Below, one piece after another: positions 6,227 to 9,948 of a stretch of 9,948 nucleotides of DNA. The stretch is from NCBI GenBank assembly GCA_946188175.1, contig CAMHUJ010000029.1, positions 1 to 9,948 on the forward strand, read 5' to 3'. The position numbers and the translations under genes were made by a program. The stretch comes from an uncultured Ruminococcus sp. (GTDB lineage Bacteria > Bacillota > Clostridia > Oscillospirales > Ruminococcaceae). The notes beneath the pieces are model-generated. The model ran no database searches. It had not been told where the DNA came from and worked only from the letters and a program-made list of their open reading frames with translations. Numbering within the stretch: position 1 is the stretch's first letter; every line of letters starts with the position of its first letter.

Positions 6227-8041
6227 ATGAAAAAGAAACAGAAGAGAAAGAAAAAATACGGCACATTTTTCCGTCGGACATTTTGTATCTGTCTGCTGAT
6301 TGCCTGTGCGCTGGTCGGCTGGCTGGTTTTCTATCAGAGCTGGAAGGCCTGTCTGGAACCGCCGTCGGCAGATTATTTTGAGTACTGCAATTCATTTCGG
6401 GAAAGTGTAAAAATAGAAGACTTGCTGTGGGCTGCTGACAAGAAGGATCGCCCTGTTTCCAGAGTGCTCGCCGTTTTTTCGCGGGATTCCGCATATCGGG
6501 ATTCCGCATGGCTGCTCTATCAGCCGGAGACCGGCGAATACTATACAAACGAAACCTATGCCCTTGCGGAGGTGGTACAAAACGGGGAAAAACAGCGTTA
6601 CGAGCTGACGGACCGGAAGATTATTGAACGGCTCGGTCAGACTTTAGACCCGAGCGGATATGGGACACTTCTGGTCTACAGTATTTATGTCAAGGATGAT
6701 CAGTTTGTGCCCGGTGAAGTGTATCAGTTCCCGTGGAACCTCGAGTTCTATGAATGGTATCTTCAGCGTGAAGGCAAAAAAATACCGGGAAAATGGATTG
6801 ACCTGTCGCCGTGGACTGACCTGCCGCCGGAAGGCTGGACGAAAATCTGCACTGCGGAAAGCAAAGAGGAGCTGACCGTTTCTTCCAGCCGGAATTCGGC
6901 GGAACAGCAGAGCGAGGAAAACAAAACGTATCTGAAATATGTAAATGTGATCGGTTCTCCGGCGGCGACAGCTGCGGATTCGCTGCTGGACTTTATCAAT
7001 GAAGAACTGCCGCAGCGCTATAAAGCCTTGCAGGAAAATCATGCCGAAAAGCTGCATGAAGCAAAGGAAATGGAGCTCACAAAAGAGTTCCTGAAAACAA
7101 TGAGAGTGGAGACCCGTGCGGAGCTGATTGAAAAATACAAAGCGGAACATAACAGGGAGCTCCGCGATCTGCCGAAGACGCTCTATAACTCGTTTATGAG
7201 CCGGACGACTTTGCCGTATCAAACATATGAAACCGGTGTGAACGATGTCATATTCCGCGGAAAGACATGGAAGCTGTATCATTTTCAGTATATTGATCCG
7301 GTGAAGAAGTATCAGTTTTTAGTATTGCAGTTCTGGCCGCTGATCGTGCTGCCCGTGCTGGTGCTGGTTCTGGCGGCATCGCTGCTGCTGTCCGCATTTG
7401 CATATCTGATCAGCAGCAGACGCTATGACAGAAAAAACGCCCGCCGGAGACTGGCGGATGCACTGGTACATGACATGCAGGCAAAGCAAGCTGTGCGCTG
7501 CGAAGATGCAGATGCATTTGGAGCGGAGCCGGAGAATCCGGACGGCTCTGACGGCTGTATCCGAGAACCTGCCGCACATACGGATGTGATGCTTGCGGGA
7601 ATGCTTTGGCTGACACATCCGGAAAGCGGGGCTGCGCCGGAGATGCAGGATACAGTTGATCTTGCAGCGCTGCTGCACACGGCGTTTCAGCACAGTGCAG
7701 AAGAAATCGCACAGCGCGGACTGCATCTGACAGAATCCGGTTCAATGGAAATTCCGGGCAATTCTGCGATGCTGACGCTGCTTGCAGAAAAGCTCGCTGC
7801 GGATACGACAGCCCATGCTGCGGACAACATTCAGATCACCGTGGAAGCGGAGAAAAATATACTGCGCATCAGCTATCCGTATTCCGGTGAACTGAATATC
7901 AAACTGTTCCGCAAGGCGCTCCGGCGCGGGGATACAGTCGGAACTGCGTTCGATTTTGTACAGCAGGCTGCACTGCTGCACAAGCTCCGGTTTCGCATCC
8001 GTGCAAAAAAAGGTGTCTTTACGGCAGAACTGAAACGCTGA
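6227..8041 (+). CDS. Membrane-bound degenerate sensor histidine kinase (probable pseudokinase)
   Basis: A 604-residue protein. A very basic start (KKKQKRKKK) is followed by membrane helix 1 (about 18-36), an extracellular region of about 325 residues with a charged helical stretch (about 265-330), and membrane helix 2 (about 366-393). A cytoplasmic part follows that tracks a histidine kinase. LADALVHDM (His415) matches an H-box, but the usual K-T-P-L that follows reads AKQA. MLWLTHPESG and VDLAALL match the second dimerisation helix and linker. In the ATPase part the N-box position (518-531) has no Asn, no DxGxG is visible, and the G2 box reads GTAFDF (572-577) where GLGL is expected. ATP binding is therefore unlikely. 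No response regulator gene is adjacent. The start is set by AGGAGGG (6214-6220), 6 nt before the ATG. It is a single-gene unit ended by the hairpin at 8061-8084. It could act as a scaffold or sensor without kinase activity. Confidence 0.82.
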   Translation: MKKKQKRKKKYGTFFRRTFCICLLIACALVGWLVFYQSWKACLEPPSADYFEYCNSFRESVKIEDLLWAADKKDRPVSRVLAVFSRDSAYRDSAWLLYQPETGEYYTNETYALAEVVQNGEKQRYELTDRKIIERLGQTLDPSGYGTLLVYSIYVKDDQFVPGEVYQFPWNLEFYEWYLQREGKKIPGKWIDLSPWTDLPPEGWTKICTAESKEELTVSSSRNSAEQQSEENKTYLKYVNVIGSPAATAADSLLDFINEELPQRYKALQENHAEKLHEAKEMELTKEFLKTMRVETRAELIEKYKAEHNRELRDLPKTLYNSFMSRTTLPYQTYETGVNDVIFRGKTWKLYHFQYIDPVKKYQFLVLQFWPLIVLPVLVLVLAASLLLSAFAYLISSRRYDRKNARRRLADALVHDMQAKQAVRCEDADAFGAEPENPDGSDGCIREPAAHTDVMLAGMLWLTHPESGAAPEMQDTVDLAALLHTAFQHSAEEIAQRGLHLTESGSMEIPGNSAMLTLLAEKLAADTTAHAADNIQITVEAEKNILRISYPYSGELNIKLFRKALRRGDTVGTAFDFVQQAALLHKLRFRIRAKKGVFTAELKR

Positions 8042-8054
8042 AAAAGCCGCCGGT

Positions 8055-8090
8055 AAAAAACGCCGCCTGAGCAATCAGACGGCGTTTTTT
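8055..8090. terminator. Bidirectional rho-independent terminator
   Basis: CGCCGCCTGA (8061-8070) pairs with TCAGACGGCG (8075-8084) with one mismatch and a 4-nt GCAA loop. It is flanked by A6 (8055-8060) and T6 (8085-8090), so it works on both strands. It ends the pseudokinase gene on plus and the secreted protein gene (stop at 8116) on minus. Confidence 0.92.
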
Positions 8091-8115
8091 GATGATATTT
8101 CTGTGATTTCCGGCA

Positions 8116-8708
8116 TTATGGTTTCGCGGTTGTTGCTTCGGCTTCTTCCTTTACAAATATTACATCAAGGAATCTGCCGTTTTCATGAAACAGCATCGGA
8201 ATCCGATCCGGTGTGACCGTATCTATGCCTGTCTGCGCACTGGAACCGTCCGCTGCGGCAATTCCGATTTCAATGACAGCGGACTGTTCGCCGATTGTGA
8301 TTTTCAGCTCGTGCGCGGTATCATACCGCACCGGTACATCAGCGAATTTTCATACGCGCGGTTTCCCTCGGCATTGTAGAAGTTTCCGCTGATTGTAAAT
8401 TCGGGAAACGCGACCTCATTGCCTGTCCGATGCGAAAGCGGCTGGGAAAAGAAGAATTTTCCTTTGCCGTAGAAGGTAAGCTCGGCAGGGGCAAGCTCAT
8501 TTCCGCTGATGATTGCGTTGTTGTCAAGATTTGTCAGGTCATGCGTAATTCCGATCCAGCCGTCCATTTTCGGATCGAGCAGGCAGGTGTAGACGCCGGA
8601 TGCTTTATCCGCATGTACCGTCAGGAACGGATCGCCGAGAAAAAAGAAGCTCGCCAGTGCGATGCAGAATGACAGGAAACAATAAAAGAAACGTTTGCAG
8701 GTCTTCAT
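8116..8708 (-). pseudogene. Small secreted protein gene with a -1 frameshift, function unknown
   Basis: Encodes about 197 residues if the frame is repaired. It begins with a signal peptide (KTCKRFFYCFLSFCIALASF core, likely cleavage after TVHA). The mature part is polar, with DPKMDGWIGITHDLTNLDNN and FPEFTISGNFYNAEGNRAYE, then after the shift RYDTAHELKITIGEQSAV, and a C-terminus ending EEAEATTAKP. AAGGAGT lies 7-8 nt before the ATG at 8708. The frame from 8708 stops at 8304, but the protein-like frame continues from 8328 to the TAA at 8116. Two extra bases (8330-8329), or one missing, explain the break. Because both halves stay protein-like with no further stop, the break is either recent or a sequencing error. 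The fold is unrecognised; it is probably an exported beta-rich protein. Confidence 0.7.
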
Positions 8709-8713
8709 TTTTC

Positions 8714-8779
8714 TCACTCCTTTACGAGCTTTGTATCCCTTGTTTTGGCGATCAGCCGCAGGAGCCAGCCGATTCCCAT
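8714..8779 (-). pseudogene. C-terminal remnant of a lost membrane protein gene
   Basis: Twenty-one codons read MGIGWLLRLIAKTRDTKLVKE then TGA: a hydrophobic stretch followed by a basic tail, as at the end of an integral membrane protein. The stop overlaps the Shine-Dalgarno region of the secreted protein gene, as expected for the upstream gene of the same operon. Upstream of about 8780 the frame meets a stop and the DNA is Res-derived on the other strand, so the rest of the gene appears to have been removed. The assignment rests on a short stretch only. Confidence 0.4.
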
Positions 8780-9094
8780 GACAAACGAACGTGAATTCCA
8801 TATCTATTCATTTGAAGACGACGAGCGATTTGAACCAGACTATGTCCTTTTTCTCCAGAGAGACAAAAAGATGGCTTTGAGCAACTACAAATCTTTATCG
8901 AACCGAAAGGCACACAGCTTCTCGAAAAAGATGCATGGAAGGAAAAATTCCTGCTTCAATTGAAAACAGAAGCAGTGCCTGCGACTGTTTTTGTTGATGA
9001 TAATGATTATAAGATTTGGGGGCTCCACTTCTTCAATCAAGACAATCGCATGAAAGAATTTGATTCCGAGTTTGCAACCTTAAGCTCACAATAA
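8778..9094 (+). pseudogene. 3' fragment of a type III restriction enzyme (Res) gene, frameshifted
   Basis: Reads NEREFHIYSFEDDERFEPDY and VLFLQRDK; after a shift, DGFEQLQIFIEPKGTQLLEK, WKEKFLLQL, YKIWGLHFFNQ, and it ends at TAA 9094. The RFEPDYVLFL and FIEPKG blocks are characteristic of the C-terminal nuclease-like end of Res/DEAD-helicase subunits of type III restriction systems (family knowledge). Only about the last 100 residues of what is normally a protein of 800-1000 residues remain. There is no start signal; the ATG at 8778 is probably incidental. The frame breaks at the A5 run 8865-8869, where six A would restore RDKKDGFEQ. The fragment looks more AT-rich than the genes to its left, in keeping with an acquired defence gene now lost. 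Confidence 0.78.
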
Positions 9095-9153
9095 ACCATC
9101 CATAGCCTACAACTTCGATATACTGAGATTATCTAATCAACAGGAGTGATTGA

Positions 9154-9381
9154 ATGCCAGAACAGAAGATTATCGACCGGGACACCTACCGGGCAATAAA
9201 GAAAATGAGCCGTGATGAGCTCCAAGCTTTCCTGATGCGATACGCTGACGGATTGCTGGAGAATGACGGCAAGTCCATCGACCTCCGAGAGGTTGAGAAA
9301 GACCTCCGGCAGATCAAGGGCATCGGCGATAAGCGCATCGAAGAAATCATGGCAGTATTTGAGAAGCATCTGGGCGTATGA
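9154..9381 (+). CDS. Small helix-hairpin-helix protein
   Basis: A 75-residue intact protein. The N-terminal half is charged and helical (DRDTYRAIKKMSRDELQAFL). The C-terminal part carries a helix-hairpin-helix signature, LRQIKGIGDKRIEEIMAV (about 51-68), with the GIG turn that typically contacts the DNA backbone without sequence specificity. It is soluble, with no signal or membrane segment. The start is clear: AGGAG (9142-9146) lies 7 nt before ATG 9154. It has its own terminator directly after the stop. Composition resembles the left-hand chromosomal genes rather than the AT-rich restriction fragments on both sides. A role in DNA binding or mobile-element biology is inference; the exact function is unknown. 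Confidence 0.8.
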   Translation: MPEQKIIDRDTYRAIKKMSRDELQAFLMRYADGLLENDGKSIDLREVEKDLRQIKGIGDKRIEEIMAVFEKHLGV

Positions 9382-9383
9382 AA

Positions 9384-9419
9384 AAAGCCGCTGAGTGGTA
9401 CATTCCACTCGGCGGCTTT
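9384..9419. terminator. Rho-independent terminator after the helix-hairpin-helix gene
   Basis: AAAGCCGC (9384-9391) pairs with GCGGCTTT (9412-9419), then a T-G wobble, then GAGTGG (9393-9398) with CCACTC (9405-9410), around a 6-nt loop. It begins 3 nt after the stop codon and is flanked by A-rich and T-rich sequence. Confidence 0.9.
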
Positions 9420-9441
9420 CTACATTTTAACGACCCCAGAT

Positions 9442-9476
9442 AAAATTTAACGACCCTACTGGGTTCGTTAAATTTT
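9442..9476. repeat. Perfect 12-bp inverted repeat with GC-rich centre
   Basis: AAAATTTAACGA (9442-9453) and TCGTTAAATTTT (9465-9476) are exact inverted copies. Inside them CCC (9454-9456) can pair with GGG (9461-9463) around a TACT loop, leaving one bulged T. It could be an element terminus, a protein-binding palindrome or a transcription terminator. Confidence 0.75.
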
Positions 9477-9490
9477 GCACCCAGCCGTAT

Positions 9491-9948
9491 TCAGCATACT
9501 GGCGACAGGGCAAAATAATAAGACCTCATCGGTCTGCCATTCGCAAAAAGCCCTGAAATAGCGCCTATTTGCGATATTCCTTGTATCAATCCCGTAACTG
9601 CTTTATCGATTACCTTGGGATATATGGTTCCTCTCTCAGATTTTACCATCCGGTCAATGGGAAGACTATCCCAGATAAAGCGGGTAATCGGCATAGGTGT
9701 GAAGAACTGTCCTTCATTTTGCTTAAATCCCTTATTCAGAAGCTGCTCAAATAAGTCTCCAAGGAATTGGTGCTTGAAAGGATAGACAATCCGATACTTT
9801 TCAAAGAGCTGCATCATTTCAACAAGGATTTTTCCGTTTTGATAGAAAAGTTCCTCGTTATAAACGTCTTTGAACGCAAAATCGTTATTGGAATAGAATT
9901 TCAGAATACGAATTGTGTTCTGCAAATCTTCGATAGCTTTTTTCCTCT
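9491..9948 (-). pseudogene. N6-adenine DNA methylase fragment, cut before the SAM motif; runs off the right edge
   Basis: The open frame enters from beyond 9948 and reads RKKAIEDLQNTIRI, later FKHQFLGDLFEQLLNKGF, QNEGQFFTPMPITRFIWDSL and YPKVID. The FLGDLFEQLLN ... GQFFTP block is typical of HsdM-like N6 methylases just before the SAM-binding motif (family knowledge). After VID (about 9605), where an ACGAGHFL-type motif is expected, the frame continues as KAVTGLIQGISQIG and ends at TGA 9493-9491. So the SAM-binding site and the NPPF-type catalytic motif are missing and the fragment cannot methylate. A TTG at 9925 is in frame but is not needed, since no stop precedes it. It looks AT-rich compared with the chromosomal genes on the left. 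It may belong to a type I-like or type IIG restriction system. Confidence 0.75.
9507..9574. repeat. Nested inverted repeats, possible structured RNA or element end
   Basis: Several perfect pairs lie within 70 bp: AGGGC/GCCCT (9507-9511, 9550-9554) enclosing AGACC/GGTCT (9521-9525, 9531-9535), and TCGCAAA/TTTGCGA (9541-9547, 9568-9574) enclosing AAATAG/CTATTT (9556-9561, 9565-9570). The two outer pairs partly interleave, so not all could form at once. Confidence 0.45.

Larger units (their letters stand above)
9421..9600. mobile_element. Repeat-rich segment resembling an insertion-sequence end, unidentified
   Basis: This stretch separates the helix-hairpin-helix terminator from the truncated methylase and fits neither. 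It contains two direct copies of TTTAACGACCC (9426-9436 and 9446-9456, period 20), an inverted copy (9461-9472), then several nested inverted repeats up to 9574. Multiple short repeats at an end are known in some insertion sequence families such as IS21, but no transposase is present and I cannot name an element. The frame from the methylase simply runs through it until a stop at 9491. Confidence 0.35.

Noticed and set aside
6644..7282. A minus-strand open frame opposite the pseudokinase
   Set aside because: Rich in Phe/Arg/Cys as antisense shadows often are, and lacks a ribosome binding site.
9421..9476. CRISPR-like array
   Set aside because: Only two direct 11-bp copies with 9-bp gaps; no regular spacers and no cas genes.

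Overview
The window (about 10 kb, GC near 50% by eye) looks like a chromosomal accessory region of a gut-type Clostridia/Oscillospiraceae bacterium, most likely Ruminococcus-like. The reasons are strong AGGAGG ribosome binding sites, frequent GTG/TTG starts, a B-lectin/cysteine-peptidase secreted protein, a sigma factor overlapping a membrane-bound anti-sigma-like partner, and a large serine recombinase of the Firmicutes mobile-element type. The genus is inference from style, not a database match.

Left part (1-1945): a minus-strand large serine recombinase that runs off the left edge. It is broken by one clear frameshift near 415 and probably a second near 83, and a conserved motif in its catalytic domain is altered, so it is probably a decayed integrase. 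An AT-rich gap then leads to a near-consensus promoter for the plus-strand gene at 1946-3328. That gene encodes a secreted protein with six bulb-lectin-type repeats followed by a C39/papain-like cysteine peptidase domain. A strong convergent hairpin ends it.

Middle part (3449-8090): a 59-codon minus-strand small protein gene; then a minus-strand operon (promoter 6080-6052) of an ECF-like sigma factor overlapping by 4 nt (GTGA) a 529-aa single-pass membrane protein with a large extracellular domain, probably its anti-sigma factor or signal receptor. Divergently, 6227-8041 encodes a two-helix membrane protein that aligns by eye to a sensor histidine kinase but has lost the N, G1 and G2 boxes of the ATP-binding domain, so it looks like an orphan pseudokinase. 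The two promoters face apart about 80 bp from each other, which makes the sigma/anti-sigma pair and the pseudokinase a plausible envelope-sensing unit (inference).

Right part (8091-9948): a patchwork. A secreted protein gene with a -1 frameshift follows the last 22 codons of a lost membrane protein gene. That remnant abuts, at about 8778, the last roughly 100 codons of a type III restriction (Res) subunit, itself frameshifted. A small intact helix-hairpin-helix protein gene with its own terminator comes next. Then come about 180 bp of repeat-rich, mobile-element-end-like DNA, and an N6-adenine DNA methylase fragment cut just where its SAM-binding motif should begin. This is restriction-modification debris joined by recombination. 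The breaks at 415, 8329 and 8869 (and the possible one at 83) all equal one missing base, so some may be sequencing error rather than decay.

No tRNA, rRNA or CRISPR array was recognised.
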